Shown here: piece by piece, positions 42,357 through 55,005 of the stretch
Layout of the letters: every line of letters starts with the position of its first letter
Numbering within the stretch: the stretch's first letter is position 1
Source of the DNA: Phialemonium atrogriseum
Lineage: Eukaryota; Ascomycota; Sordariomycetes; Cephalothecales; Cephalothecaceae
Assembly: GCF_030411735.1 (NCBI RefSeq)
Contig: NW_026848191.1
Location: 31,432 to 95,431, forward strand
Reading direction: 5' to 3'
Length of the DNA: 64,000 nucleotides
Program-made: the position numbers and the translations under genes
The notes under the pieces: model-generated
What the model was told of the DNA's origin: nothing
What the model saw: only the letters and a program-made list of their open reading frames with translations
Databases searched by the model: none

Positions 42357-45288
42357 ATGCGTTCTCGCGCGCGCTTGTCCAGTCGCGGGCGAGGAGGCCG
42401 CCCAGTCGCCGGAGAACGCAGCGCCAGTGTTCCGGAGAGTGTCAACATTGCAGGTACGGGTACGCCACAGATTCCAGACCTGCCCGGCCTCGCCAACCGA
42501 GGCCAGAAGGAGCGGAAATTGGCTCTCGCTTTGTGGAAGATCACCGAGCCGGCCGGCGTCGCCGCTTTCGACGCCTTCTTGGGCCCTTGCAGCAACCACG
42601 TCTACACCGACCTGCACGCCATGGCCAAACATCTGCCCTTCGACCGCGTCAAGTCGCTGCTCACCCAGGCACGCGACGAGCGCTTGCAGACGTCAGCCTC
42701 CTCGAGCACTCCTAAGAAACCTGCCGGCGCAGGCACACCAAAGTTCACCATGCCGGATGCGAAGAAGGCCAAGGAGCTCAGCAGGCTGTTTGGCAGCAGA
42801 GGTGATGCCGATGAGGGCTCTGAAACCCTGCGCTCTCCCTCAGAAGAGGTAAGTTCAATTCTTCGCTCCCCCGGCCCTCGACCAGTTTCACTAATTGACC
42901 GTTGTGGCCCAGCAGCACCAGCAACAGGAAGCAGGAGCGGAAACCTCGACAAGCCCTCCCAAGACCCCGACAGTCCCCCTCAACCCCGCTCAAGCCGATG
43001 ATGCCCCAATGCCCGCCGTCGCCGCGACGAAGAAGACTCCCGCCCCGGTTGAGAAGAACAATACTGGAGACAAGAATACACAACGGGAGGAGAACAAGGA
43101 TGATGAGGACGAGGAGATCGAGGAGGAGATCAGGGTCATGGGCGAGAACGAGAGCCCCAGGCGCAATCGACCGGCCGGGGTTTTTGACAGGAGGCACTTA
43201 ACGCCGCTTCAATTGGCACACGGCACATTGAACTCGGTTCTATCTCTGCGTCCCCCTCGGAGCATCGGCCGGAGGGCCTCATTCCATGTCCCAGATTGTC
43301 CCAGGACGCCGTTTGAGGTTGGGCTTGACGATTGGCCGGACTCAATTCCTAGGGCCAATACTGAAGCTCATGACGTCGCAAAGGTACTTGGGGTTGCAGG
43401 CGGCGAGGATGATGGCAGTGCTGACGGCAGTGTGACTTAGGATGTCAACACCGCCAGCCCGGCCGCTCCCACGCTCCTAGTCTCTAGCACCAATACCGTT
43501 GCGGGACCAGGCAAGCCTCCTTGCGATGGCGACGGAGATGGGGCTGAGAACAAGAACAACACCCCCAACGACGATGTGGACCTGCTAGTCCCTGTTTATG
43601 ACAAGCCTCCGATCCCCGACAAACCCCAAGACGACATCGGAGGTGACGCTGCGCCAGCGAACCCAGCCAAGCGTCGCGATCACCACTCTGAGGGTGGAGA
43701 GGTTGAGGGAGTCGACAGGCCCAACAAGAAGGCCCGGGTGGAGCCCCACACGACAGAAGAAGTCGAGTCTGCTCATTCTAGGTCCACCGTCATCGACGTT
43801 GAAGCCACCACCACCGCCAAAGTCGCCGGCAACGAGGGTTCGCCGGCTCCCTCTCCCTCTCCTTCCGCTGGTCATGAACATGGCCGACTGTCTTGCTCCG
43901 GTGGCGTCCTGCCCAGAAGCCGTCTGACCGACGCGCCGATCAATGCCGTGCTACATCTCCTCGCAGCGGCTCGCCCTCTCTCGCTAGCCACTATCGATTC
44001 CGTTCTCACCGACGACGAGACCAAGATTCCTAACGGGCTGAATCCCAGCAGCCGCCCAACGCGGAAAATGCTCGTCATGGGCAAGAATGAACAGGGCAAG
44101 CTGTTGATACCGCTCCACATTGCCAAGTTGGAGCACTGGGTTCTCATGGTGATCACGGCTGGTCCAGGCTTGTCGTCTTCCTCGCCTCCGCTGGCCATTC
44201 CAACCGTTCAGCTGTTCGACTCGTACCCTTCGCCAGGAACCGACCCTGTCGCGGTGCGCCTCACCCGCAGCATCGTCGAGGCTCTCTGTGCCGGCGGCAT
44301 CGGTGTCGGCAACACCCGCGGCTGGACCAAGCCCCTTGGCCGCCTCCTGCCGTGGAACGACTCGTGCGTTACCTCTGCCCCCTCCTGTCTGCGTCAGTCT
44401 AACGATGCCGACTGCGGCGTTGCTGTGCTGGTTAACGCCATGTACAACGTCGCCGGGCTGAACCCCCCCGAAAGCCTCACGAAGCTGTCCTGGGACCTGT
44501 GGCGCTGGGTTATCGCCATGATGGCCACCGACTTCCGCCGCAAGCAGTACCCGGATGCCGGCAGCAATGAGGACAAGGACGAGGAGTTCAAGGCAGACTG
44601 CATCCGCTGCCTGTCCGGCTTCAACCCCGAAGCCTCTGCCCTCCTTGATCAGGCCCCACGCAGCCAGGGCAACAGTGGTGATCTCGGAGCTGACGAGGCT
44701 AACGACCTGCTCTCCCGCCTGACGATTATGAACACCGTGGCCGGCGCCTTCGACCTCAGCGCGCCTCCCCCTGCGCCTCCGTCCGGGAAATGGACCTTCG
44801 CGGTCAACCGGGAGTACAACAAAATGCTCGAGGAGTACATCGCGCATCGCCGAGACGCTGAGGCCTCGGCTCGAGCCCAGGCCAAGATCAAGCTTCGCGA
44901 GCTCGGCGACTCCTTGGCAGCCATCTCGTCTGTACTTGAGCTCCTTTGCCGCCCTCGCATCGCCGCCAGCGCCATCAGTCAGATCAAGGGCGACGACGAC
45001 GTCGTCATGGATGAACAGAACCCCACCCAGCCCATGGATGACCTTGAAGCGGAGACTTCCACCTTGGACCTGCTTCGCGACTTTCACGGGCAGCTGTCCA
45101 CCAGCCCTGTGCCCCTGACCGACTTGTTGGCCAAGACTGAGTCGGAGATGCAGATGTTGGAGTCCATCGTCTGCGCCGGGGCTAGGGCCAAGGGGTTGAT
45201 GAGCCTTGTGGTTTCCATCGTGGCCCGCGCCGTCGAGGACGTGGGCGAGATGCACAAGATTGTTGTGCCGGATGAAGAGGACTCCTAG
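42357..45288 (+). CDS. Ulp1/C48-like cysteine peptidase domain protein
   Basis: Three exons: 42357-42848, 42913-43383, 43441-45288; 936 residues. The second intron is 57 nt, phase 0, and ends in the TAG that looks like an in-frame stop in unspliced sequence. The first ~480 residues are mostly low-complexity Pro/Thr/Glu/Asp sequence. The peptidase-like domain has HWVLMVI (His553), VQLFDSYPS (Asp581), and RQSNDADCGVAVLVNAMY with Gln640 and Cys646. This gives the complete His-Asp-Gln-Cys set of Ulp1 SUMO/NEDD8-type peptidases. A charged, probably helical region follows (YNKMLEEYIAHRRDAEASAR). It is isolated in gene-poor sequence, and Ulp1-like domains are known passengers of some eukaryotic transposons, so a mobile origin is possible but unproven. 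Confidence 0.8.
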
Positions 45289-46718
45289 GGAGATGAGCAT
45301 CGTCATGTCTTTTTCTTTTCTTTTTTCCTTCGCCATTGTCTCCCCTGTGGAGTTCTGTGCTTTGGCCTGTACACTACGACTCAATATCTGGCTAGACAAG
45401 GAGACACTCGGAAAGAGTTTCGGGAAGGAGTTCGAGGAACATAGGACAGAGTTTGACTTTGGGACCAGGGCGCTTTTCGGAACGCAGGAGAACCGGCATG
45501 GGCTATTCACATAGCTCCTATACCCTTGGCGTTTAATTGAACTGCTAGACTTGTATTATGAAGTAGTTGTTCCTCCTCACACCATCCTGGGACTCCGAAA
45601 CTGTGGCCGATGTTCCATGAACAAATATCCGCGGCCTTGCAATTTGCCGGGGTTGACTACGCAAACTATTACGTTGCGAATAGTTTCTGTAGGCAAATTA
45701 CTGTGTACGGAGGAACTCGTAGACATAGAACATCGCTGTGCGTACAAGTGAAATCGAGCGTTGATGTGAGCAAGATTGAGGTGGTTGGGTGGTGGGCCTT
45801 GGTACTGTAGTCCGTACTCGTACTGGTACAAGTACGGAAGTAGACTGCCAGCTGCTACAAGATTTACGAGGCTACGCGGAGTTTATTGCCTAACCCCCAG
45901 CAGTCCAACCCCAAAACGCGCCCCCTTCCTCTTCCTCTTCCTCTTCCCCTTCTCTAAAAACACAAAACACACCCTATGCTGCCCAATAAAGCAACCTAAG
46001 AGGCAATTCAACCTGCAAAGACTAAACAAGAAGCTTAAAACATGGGCCTTACTTTTGCAATGCCCTATTATCAACCATGTTTCTTCCAACATATTCATGC
46101 CACAGAGTGTGAATCACAGTTGTCGAGAGAAACGCGACGCATTAAGATGGGTATTAAGTAACAATGCACCACACTCTGCTTCCAATGTAAACGCCGTTGG
46201 CTAAAGCAAAGGAACCAGCCCGATTATTTATTATAACCCAAGATCACGCGCGCGCACATGCAAGGAAACACACTCATCTCCACTTCCAAACTGACCTAGA
46301 CTACCTTCGTATGGTACCTACCTCTATGCTTAGCCTGCCTACCCCGTCTACCTTGTCTAGCCTGTCGTCGCCGCAGCCATTAGCCAGAGGCTTCCTAATG
46401 TCATTGACAGCCCTAGTGACAACCTCTAGGGTATTATTTCCCTGACGCTTGGTATACCGTATGAGGTCGTCGTTAAACTCCTCGGGGTTAGGATACGACT
46501 TTATCAGAAACGCCCTTCTCTCCGCTTGAGGATTACTATGGCCAGGCATGGAAGACCCGACCATCGTCCTCAATATCTTTTCCGCAGGGTTGGCGACAAG
46601 AAAGCCATGCTTGCCGATGGTAGCATGGATTATCCACCTAGACCGTATCAATAAGGACTGCCTAACCAAGTTACCTGTTGTCAAACTGAGTGAACGAATG
46701 CCACATGACTAAATTCCG
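45289..46718. other. Intergenic region with an inverted repeat
   Basis: 3' side of the Ulp1-like gene. CCGTACT (45812-45818) and AGTACGG (45831-45837) form an inverted repeat around another GTAC palindrome. A 127-codon minus-strand frame at 46301-46684 has no recognised motif and is not called a gene. Nothing else is recognised. Confidence 0.4.
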
Positions 46719-47187
46719 CGAGCAAATAGATTCCCATGAGCAAATAGTCCGTGAGCAAATAGTCCGTGAGCAAATAGTCCGTGAGCAAATAAATTCAATG
46801 AGCAAATAAGTTCCATGAGCAAATAGTCCATGAGCAAATAAATTCATGAGCAAATTACATTCGTGAGCAAATACATTCCACGAGCAAATAGTCTGTGAGT
46901 AAATAAATACCCGTGCCTGCCCCAATCAAAACGAACGCGAATTAAAGTGGGGGCGGGCACGCATAGTCCATGAGCAAATAGTCCGTGAGCAAATAGTCCG
47001 TGAGCAAATAAATTCGTGAGCAAATAAATTCGTGAGCAAATAAATTCGTGAGCAAATAAATTCGTGAGCAAATAAATTCGTGAGCAAATAAATTCCATGA
47101 CCAAATACATTCCATGAGCAATCTGTGAGCAAATAAGTTCCGTGAGCAAATAAGCTCCGTGAGCAAAATACATTCAATGAGCAAGTC
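46719..47187. repeat. Large 15-17-bp minisatellite array, GAGCAAATA core
   Basis: About 26 units in two blocks (about 46719-46912 and 46965-47187) separated by a GC-richer 50-bp spacer. Units start with GAGCAAATA and differ in the tail: GTCCGT, AATTCGT, AATTCCAT, CATTCCAT and others. Five adjacent identical GAGCAAATAAATTCGT units in block 2 suggest recent local expansion. Minus-strand open frames through the array only reflect the repeat. Confidence 0.9.
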
Positions 47188-50100
47188 TTTCGGGAGCTGT
47201 CGACAACTCTCCTAAGAGATGTCGAACTTTATTCTTACGTCGCCAGTCCCCTCGATCTTATGTCAGAGGCCTAGTTCCACAATTCTATCTACCTCTCCTT
47301 CCATTGTGGCTCGCCGACCAATCATGGGAAGCGAGGCGTCTGTCATTAATGTCGCAGAGGCAAAAGTGCGGCAGCTTAGAATTACCAGACAACGGGCGCT
47401 TGAAACCTTGCATGTAAACCGCGATGTGCGTCGGCTCCGTAATGCGTTCAGAATGGTCTCGCTGCTATTAAACGGGACCTGGTAGAGACAGGCTCTCTGC
47501 AGCAGCAGGTTGTTGAAACGCCGACATTCCGCCCTTGGGAGCGTCTCGAGGAATCCCTGCGGCGCGTTCAAGGAGTCGAATCGAGTTTGCCGCCAGAACT
47601 TGGACTCTGTCTGGGAGGTGAAGATGCAATGTAGTGTTGCCTGCTCTGGCCAGAGTTGTCCAGGTTCAGCCCTTTGGTGTTTGTCCTGCTCTGAAGTGGC
47701 GGGAGAACTACGTTGAGATGTGGTTTGAGGTACCGAGACACGCCAAAGTCAATATAGAAACTGGTCCGTGCCGAACACGCCTGCCTCATTAGTCTTCCCC
47801 ACAAACCCCGGACACCCCAGTATCAACCATGTGTCTTGGCTTGTCCATCTTGGTCTCAAACTTGTCATCATCGTTGCCATGATCCCCAAGATAGAGTGTG
47901 CTCCAGTCGCCATTGTCGTAAATAGGTGTCTAGCACTTTCCAACCACAATCTTGAGCTCCAGATCAGATCCATAAGTTCTACCCGCTGTGTTGCCGAGTT
48001 GCAGTAGCTAGTGTGAAATGCCTGAGGTATCCCCATCCTAACCCCGACAAACTAGGTTGCCTCAACCCCTCGTGCGATGTTTCATATCTAAGAATGCTGC
48101 AGTAACCACGGCTAAGTCAAACCGAATGTCCCGCTCATTTGCATCGTTTGGGCCCAATGAATCAGTCAGAAGGTGCTTGGGATGAAGTTTTAGCTTTGGA
48201 GTGACAGGGACGTTGTGTAACATCTAACATAATGTAAGAGGCAGAATTAAGATGGTAACAGAGAACCTAAGAGGCAGAGAATACCCAAGGTTGGTTAGAC
48301 AGGCAGTAGAAAATACAATGGTAAAGATGTAAATGTGTAACTAGATAGATCTGGCACCGCCCCTTTTCTCACCTGGAAAAAATTAGTCTAAAATGATAAC
48401 CACAATGGCTAAACTAGTAAGGGAAATGAGAGTATAGTAGTATAGCTAGCGGTATTTATATTCTTAGTATCGCAGATGGGTTGCGCAAGTGTTGAACTAC
48501 TTGACACTTTCTCAGGGGTAATTTCAGGGGTAACTCTCAACCTACACCGACCCTTTTGAACTTCTAGTTCGGTAACAGAAGTAGTATTGGGGCAGTAGGT
48601 ACTTGAAACTCACTGAACCTCCGAGTATAACAAGCTAGTCTGTATATCCTATAGTGGTGAAGATATAAGTGAGTGTCTAGGTAGGTTTGAACCAAGTCAG
48701 AAATCCACCCACAATAAGCAACATTCACACTAATAACTTCTCACTATAGCAGAGGAACGGCGTATACTCTGGGAATTCTTCCTGATGCTACCGCTGCTGC
48801 GCGATTGTTGCTTTAATCTGTGTAATGGTCGTTGCATTGTCCAGATAATAGAGTTTTATCGCGGTGATATGTTTTCTATGGAGTGGTAATCTCTATGGCG
48901 ATAAAATTGCGAGTATAGTGGGGGACTTACTTAAAGGCTCCATGATGCATCGCCCTCGCCACGGTCCATTCCCAGGAACTCAGTAACTCCCAGGCAGAGA
49001 TTTGGAAAGGAGACTCCCTTAGGATATCAGGATGTTCAACTTGCAGGGCAGGAAGCGTTTATGAGCCACCAAGCTGTGTACAATTGGCCCCTGTCTAAGC
49101 ACCGTGGACAAGCGCCAGCCATCCACTGAAAGAAACAGACCTTTCGTTTGATTTGGTGCAACACCCTCAGTCAACGGTCGACAAGACCGTTGGAACAAAT
49201 CGCGGCGACCGAGTTCTCAGTCACAGCGGCTTTCGTCACTGCACTTTCTGCAATTACATCCGAAAAAAATAATTTCCTACAACCGGCGTGAAGATCTTGC
49301 CACCCCAAACTATAGAGACACAGGCTGACTAGGTACAACTTACTGACCTGATCAGTCACAGGTTGGGGTAGTTAAGACGTCCCCAAGAATTGGCATCCTA
49401 GGCTCTCACCAACTAGCGTAGCAAAGGTTAAGGCAAGCTACGAAGCTTAGCGTTATCAGAGTTTCCCTCTCGGCTACATAACAACGTCTTCAAGGTAGGG
49501 AGCTCACCATCGCCTGCCCGCTATGTGTAGGCAGACCTAGTCGCAATTCGGTCGAGATCCGCGTCCAAGAAGTCGTCCTCAGGGCAAGGCTCCCATTCGT
49601 CGTGACAACCCAGCCATCTGTCACCAAAGACACATCTCGCCTTCATACTGACCAGTGACCGACTCGAGGGCGCTTGGATGATCCCATCCGTGAAGCAGCC
49701 CATCCAACATGACGCTTAACTCACCCGCCTGTTGAGCTAACAGCCCGCCATTGCCTAGTTTTTGAGCTAACAATACTTCTGGAGGGCTCTTCCCACGCTT
49801 GATGCGACGATGGCCATACCCTAACCAAGGAATCAGAGCATAAGGGGCCCCGGCAGGGACAGATGGGCCAGCATCGTCACCGCTTTATCTTCATTGTGCG
49901 TGCTGACGAGAACGCCACGTTCCTGCCCAAGAACGGAGAGCTGTGCGATGTGTTGCACCCCACTTTCCAGTTCAGCCATAGCGCGCGTGCGGCACCCGCA
50001 GCGCGTCCAGCACAGCCGCCAGGTCGTCAGCCAGCATATCCAGCGTCGCCGGTTCGTGCTCCAAGGGCTTCCAACTCAAGGAGGATATTAGAGCCGCGGC

Positions 50101-50529
50101 GCTCGTCTATCCTAGGCTACATACAGCACCAGCTTATAAGGCATACTTCCTCTACATAGCCAAGGTCTCCAACCCCTTCGGTTCAGGAGCCTCAAGTTGC
50201 AGCCCTTCGTCCCCGGCTTCGACGCCGACATCTTCGGCGAGCCCGCAGAGAACAAGCCAGCGTGCAGGCACAAGGGCCACGCGGCGTGCGTGATCAACGC
50301 AGTTAGCAGCCTCTTGGCAGGCACGGTTGTCACATATCAAAAACAACACCATTGAGATACCTCCACTGCTTTCCTGTCCATAAGCATGCGTAATTAGCAC
50401 AATTCATCCCTCCTCTCGACGCCGTCAGCCTGCGGGGTCGTCGTTGCCGGCTTGCCACCCCGCGTGGTGCCTCTGCACAACCTAGCCGCCAACACGCTCA
50501 TGTTCGCCGCTTTATGAATGCCGCCGCGG
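47188..50529. other. Gene-free decayed stretch
   Basis: No intact gene is seen. A frame at 47219-47485 and GC-richer patches at about 49900-50335 look like old coding sequence but carry no motif I can name. The region includes copy B of the dispersed repeat (48508-48695). Confidence 0.4.
48508..48695. repeat. Decayed dispersed repeat, copy B
   Basis: Homologous to 39051-39252 through the ordered blocks TTCTCAGGGGTAAT, CAGGGGTAA, CTTTTGAACTTCTA, CTCCGAGTAT and CTAGGTAGG. ACTCCGAGTATAAC at about 55377 is an isolated further match. Likely a transposon end. Confidence 0.5.
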
Positions 50530-50628
50530 CCGGCCAAGCTGCAGCCACTTGCCCTTGAAGCCGAGGTAGCCGATGCGGGTCTCGTCCTCGTCGCCGTCGC
50601 CAAAGTTGTCCGGCAAGAAAAGGGCCAG
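50530..50628 (-). pseudogene. PITH-domain gene fragment
   Basis: A minus-strand open frame of 33 codons reads LPDNFGDGDEDETRIGYLGF then KGKWLQLGR. This resembles the stretch in fungal PITH-domain proteins (thioredoxin-like/proteasome-interacting family) where DGDED-x-TRI-x-YLGFKG precedes a Leu-Gly-Arg. The frame runs into nonsense directly after GR, and a shifted frame continues with a few plausible residues. No start or further domain is seen, so it is a broken remnant. The family call rests on one short block. Confidence 0.5.
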
Positions 50629-50977
50629 GAGGCGGGCGGCAGTCTTTTGGCTAAGGGCCCTTTCCTTCTGAGCCACTTGCTGCTATCGAGCGGTCTGGTG
50701 ACTGTGAGGAGACGAGTTGCTTTTAACTAAGCCGATACTGGGCTGGCTGACCGTCCTTTTCCAGGTGATCTTATAGTCGGCTTGTGCCGCACACGCCTTG
50801 TAGATGTGCTCCGTCGCACCGTAGACCATGTACAAGTGCGCCGTCTTCCGCGCCGTCGTCCGCAGCCTGTCCGCCAGGGGCTGGATCAGGGATGCGTAAT
50901 GTACATATGACGGCTGCAGCAGCACGCTGCGTGGCGTGAGCGTTGTCAATGGATCGAGCCGCTCGATTATTTCTAAC

Positions 50978-51076
50978 GGCATATTCAAACCAGGCAAGGA
51001 CCGGACGGGGGTTATATGCGCGCGGATCCTAAGCCTGTGCGGCGTCGAGGACAAGGCTGTCGCGCAGGAGTATACA
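50978..51076 (+). pseudogene. Tyrosine/dual-specificity phosphatase gene fragment, nucleophile Cys absent
   Basis: The frame reads GIFKPGKDRTGVICARILSL then CGVEDKAVAQEY. This matches the P-loop and following helix of fungal Y_phosphatase3-type enzymes, whose signature is HCxxGKDRTG. The Cys position is Phe here (IFKPGKDRTG), so the catalytic residue is lost. A frameshift after EYT leads to another frame reading KEDELRKLAENYVQGVQ and a stop. It is a dead remnant lying antiparallel to the PITH fragment. Confidence 0.6.
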
Positions 51077-52680
51077 AGGAGGACGAGCTCCGGAAACTGG
51101 CGGAGAACTATGTCCAAGGTGTCCAGTAGGTATTCTAACACGTCAAGTAATGCAACTCCTGGCGATGGGAACAGCTTGGCGGAGGAGGAGCAATGGCAGC
51201 TGACTGACTAGAAAGTCAGTTGTTCACAGCGAAAGAAGAACTCTGCACTCTACGCGAACCTAGCCGGAGGCTAGAAAGACGACCAGGACAAGGCCTAGAA
51301 CAGGAAGTCTAGCCACTCCAGCTGCAGCCCGGCCGCTCGGCAACGCATAGCTCCAGCGCCAGATGCTCCTACCGCAAGTATACCTTGCCAGAACACCCTC
51401 GATCCCAGTAGAACTATGTTCTTGACAGGGCTCCCAGGCACGGTTGAGGTGAGTTCGGCATCCACATCCATGTCCCTGATGAAGCCCATCGCCTTCTCCG
51501 TTGTAATCCACATGTGATGCCATGCCATTCATCATCCATCACCAGGGCAGGGGATTCTATCACTCCATGCTGTCTAGCCGGCGTTGTCTCTGAGTAACGG
51601 CTTCTATTTTGTAGAACTCGACGAACCTGGTTGCTGCAGGCCCTTATCTACATTTTCCCTTTGGTTCGAGCCGGCTGCAACGTGGGGTGAAATCCCTTCT
51701 TTCTTCTTCTTCTCCATCGCCTATACTCCCTTGGCTATATCGTGCTGGTAACGACGGCTATACGCCTAGCAATAACCACGGGCCAGCAGGTCATGGTTTC
51801 CCAGATTCTTTTGCCCACCGGCTTGTACAACACGTTGATGTAGGCCGGTGAGTCCCCAGATTCCCGTCAGTCTAACTCTCGTGGTGATGGGCATCGCGAG
51901 CGGCGTGTCGTGAAGTGCTGACGCCTTGATCGCTCTAGGCATCGTCACTCTTGTTGCATTTGTCTATTCGGGGATGCAAACCCCAATCATGGAGCCGTTC
52001 ATGCGGTGACGGAAGATAAACGCGGTGATGTCGACGAGTTTGTTCCGACGGTCTACATGAATAAGATTAGGATAGAGTTGAGTAAGGTAGTCTTAATTAG
52101 TACTCCAGGTCACCAGGGTGGATAATCAAGCCCTTAGGCTTTGTAAAACGTAGCTCAATGCCGTTCGGCATTCATCGTCACGTTATGTCAAAGGCAGTCG
52201 CATGATTTCCATAAAGGCCAACTGCAGTGTTACGCGTGTGAACCCTTGCTGCAGCTCCATGTTCACCAATAGCAAATATAAAACCAGACGCAGCTTGCGG
52301 CATAACTAGTGCTTGGCTGGCGGTAAACAGCGGCCCGACTCTTAGTACAAAGTGGTAAACGCCGGGCCGGCGGGCTACGAGGAGTTCTGCAAAGCGGAGC
52401 TGTATGGCTGCCTGCTCATATATATCCACGTTCTACGCAAGCCCTCAAAGCAAAGGCCTTAGTGTGGCGCTAAGTCCCAATAAAGAGAGCGATGAAAGCC
52501 AGCCAACTGTCTCGTAATGCGATGCTCTGTCTCCACTTAACGGGCTTCCGCAACTGCTCATATGTAACTTGTTCAGCGTTGGATAAATGTTTAAATACAC
52601 AGATATAGGGAGGGATAGACTCTGTAATGCATAGTGATTATCTTTATCTCTCTTAGAGACGTAAAGATTCGTTCCGCTAT

Positions 52681-52728
52681 TTACCCCTTTACCCCTTTAC
52701 CCCTTTACCCCTTTACCCCTTTACCCCT
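52681..52728. repeat. Six perfect TTACCCCT octamers
   Basis: Six uninterrupted copies of TTACCCCT, followed by one degraded unit. The complement AGGGGTAA is telomere-like in composition but is not the TTAGGG of ascomycete telomeres. It is treated as a microsatellite. Confidence 0.9.
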
Positions 52729-55005
52729 TTTACCTATTTTCACATATTTTTAATGCCTAGTACTAGAGAATATCAGGCCTGGCACCTTGGTCGCGATTAA
52801 TGACCTTGGAAGTCTCGTCTCATTCCTATGGTACCTATTAACATAAAGATGTCGAGAAGGAGGTAGTCAAACCCATACGCTACATACGTCGCCATCTCTC
52901 AAATTGTAGCGCAGATCTCCCACCAGGCAACCACCCCTTCCTCCTTCTGTGCAAGCCATTGTGATGTCAGAATCTATGACGGGCGATTGTAGAGACACAG
53001 GGAAGAGATAAATCCGCAATGATAGTCAGGAAAAAGGACGGATCAAGAGAACCAAGGAGAGCAGAAAAGTGGCGTTGATGCTGAAGACGCAGATGAGATC
53101 TTCGCCGAGGTCCACGATTGGGAGGTACTTAGCTGTTGGACCTGTGAAGAGCAACCTGTGCAGCTGCGGCTTGTCTCCTGCTCATTTTTGGCAGGTCAAT
53201 GAGCTACCGACAACGCTCTGGGGCGGTCATGTAGTGTCGACAACGCTCTGGGGATTGGAACGGGAGAGGCAAGCGCTATCCCCGTCACCCCTGAATTGGA
53301 AAAGTGCCAGGCACGTTTTCAAAGTCCATTCCACTTTCCCCAGGATATTCTCGACATATATGGTCTTGTTCTCGGATATGTTGGCCACTGGAAGCGCGAG
53401 TTTGTTGTCCTTTTATCCTGTGAAGGCTATCCCATGTTACCGGCAAGACTAGCAGCAACCCAGCCAAGGCCTAGAAGGGCGTCGACATGGCTGCCTAGGC
53501 GCCGAAAGTGATGTCGACAAGATGGGGCCGTTTGTCTGTTCCCTCCAGGTCAAGCCGTACGATACGACAATATAGCCAAGTCGAGAGCGAACATTAGCAG
53601 GCCAATAATGCTCAGCTAATTATCGTGTCCGGTGCGATAATGGCGGTGCCTAGGTCGCTCTTGTGAGCGCCAATGGGACATCCTCAGCCGCTCCTGCTTA
53701 ATCCATTTTGTACGGATTCCGGCGCGACTTTATATTGAACGTCCTTAGGATACCTTCCCCAGCACGCGAGCTGGACCGCCACATCAATTTCGACCGGCAG
53801 GTACCGGCGTTCGGAGCGCAGCCAGGGCCGTTGCCCAGGGGGTGTCTGAGTCGATGAGGTAGCTTCGATGGTTGATAAGGGGTGAAACGGGGCTTTATTT
53901 GGACGGAAACAATCTGGTCTTGGTAGTTTCCCAAGCAGTTGAGGCAATGGAATTGGCCAATGCCTTGCCCCCAGACCTAGTCAAAGTGAATGCCACGATC
54001 CTTGGAGTAACATTCCTTGTTCCATCTGTACCCTAGTCAGAGGACCCCTGCAAACCTGTGAATGTTGGCGTATACATGTTTGCACACTCTGTTTTACATA
54101 GAGAGCCACGACACCTTCACCGGGCCCCGTGAAACCTAGAGCCAACGCCACTTACGAACACGGCAAGTCCAGACATAATTACAGCATATCCAGGGGGTTG
54201 CCCCAGGGAGCGCCTCCAGAATGAGACCTCGAGGAGGGCCGCGATCTACCCCTGAGCCTCACAGCTACCAGGTCACAGCCGTCCCTGAACCTGCAGGTCT
54301 TTTTTCCTCGGACGCCAGTAAGGACTTCCGCGACAGGAGGATATTCGGAAATTGTTTGTGTCTACCCACCTCACTCACCTTCAATGGCCGTGTTAGAAGT
54401 GAAATGAGGGTCCGACAACGTCAACCTGTTGGCAAAGACGAGGATTGTATTAGTTGATCTGACCAGACCAGCCCTCGATATAGGCGCACGTCAAACCTCA
54501 CTCTTCCAACTCGACGACAAGCATATCGAGATAAGGGACATCTCCAAGGTATGCTCGTTATGCGTCCTGCCTGTCGTAGCTCGCAGCCGTCGAGAATAGT
54601 TGCTTTTGTAAGTTATCATCGGCAAGTAGAAAGCTTCAAACCATCCTTCTCTAGGTCATTATCCCACACGTTCCCGGAGAAGCTTGAGCATATTTGCCCT
54701 CGTTCTTGACTTGTAGTTGGAAGCTCAAAGCTGCTCTTGATAAAAAGCTGCTCTTGATAAATGAACCCGAATCGACGAGACGGTCTTTGAGTGTGGTATG
54801 TAAAGAACCCGGTGTGGCCACCAGCACAGAAGCTGATGGATGCCTTAAGCGATGACACACTGCTGCAAGACTGCATCTGTTTACAGGGTATATTAGCAGC
54901 TCAGCCGCGGATGCTGTGACTCTTAAAGCCACAGGGGCAAGGGATAACAGCTTTGTGTCCTGTCTCCGGCAGCTGATCATAGCACCCCGACATCGCTCTC
55001 GAGCT

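Noticed and set aside
43984..45510. 508-codon minus-strand open frame antisense to the Ulp1-like gene
   Set aside because: The plus strand has the conserved catalytic residues and spliced continuity; the antisense frame has no domain.
46301..46684. 127-codon minus-strand frame as a gene
   Set aside because: No motif, no clear start context, and it abuts the satellite array; left as undecided noise.
46671..47184. Minus-strand open frames reading repeated FAHE/ICSR/YLLTN
   Set aside because: They are translations of the minisatellite, with all frames open because the units lack stops.
46719..47187. CRISPR-like array
   Set aside because: Units of 15-17 bp are contiguous with no unique spacers, and the organism is a fungus.
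50683..51141. 152-codon minus-strand frame as a real gene
   Set aside because: It lies antisense to the phosphatase remnant, whose GKDRTG block is far more convincing.
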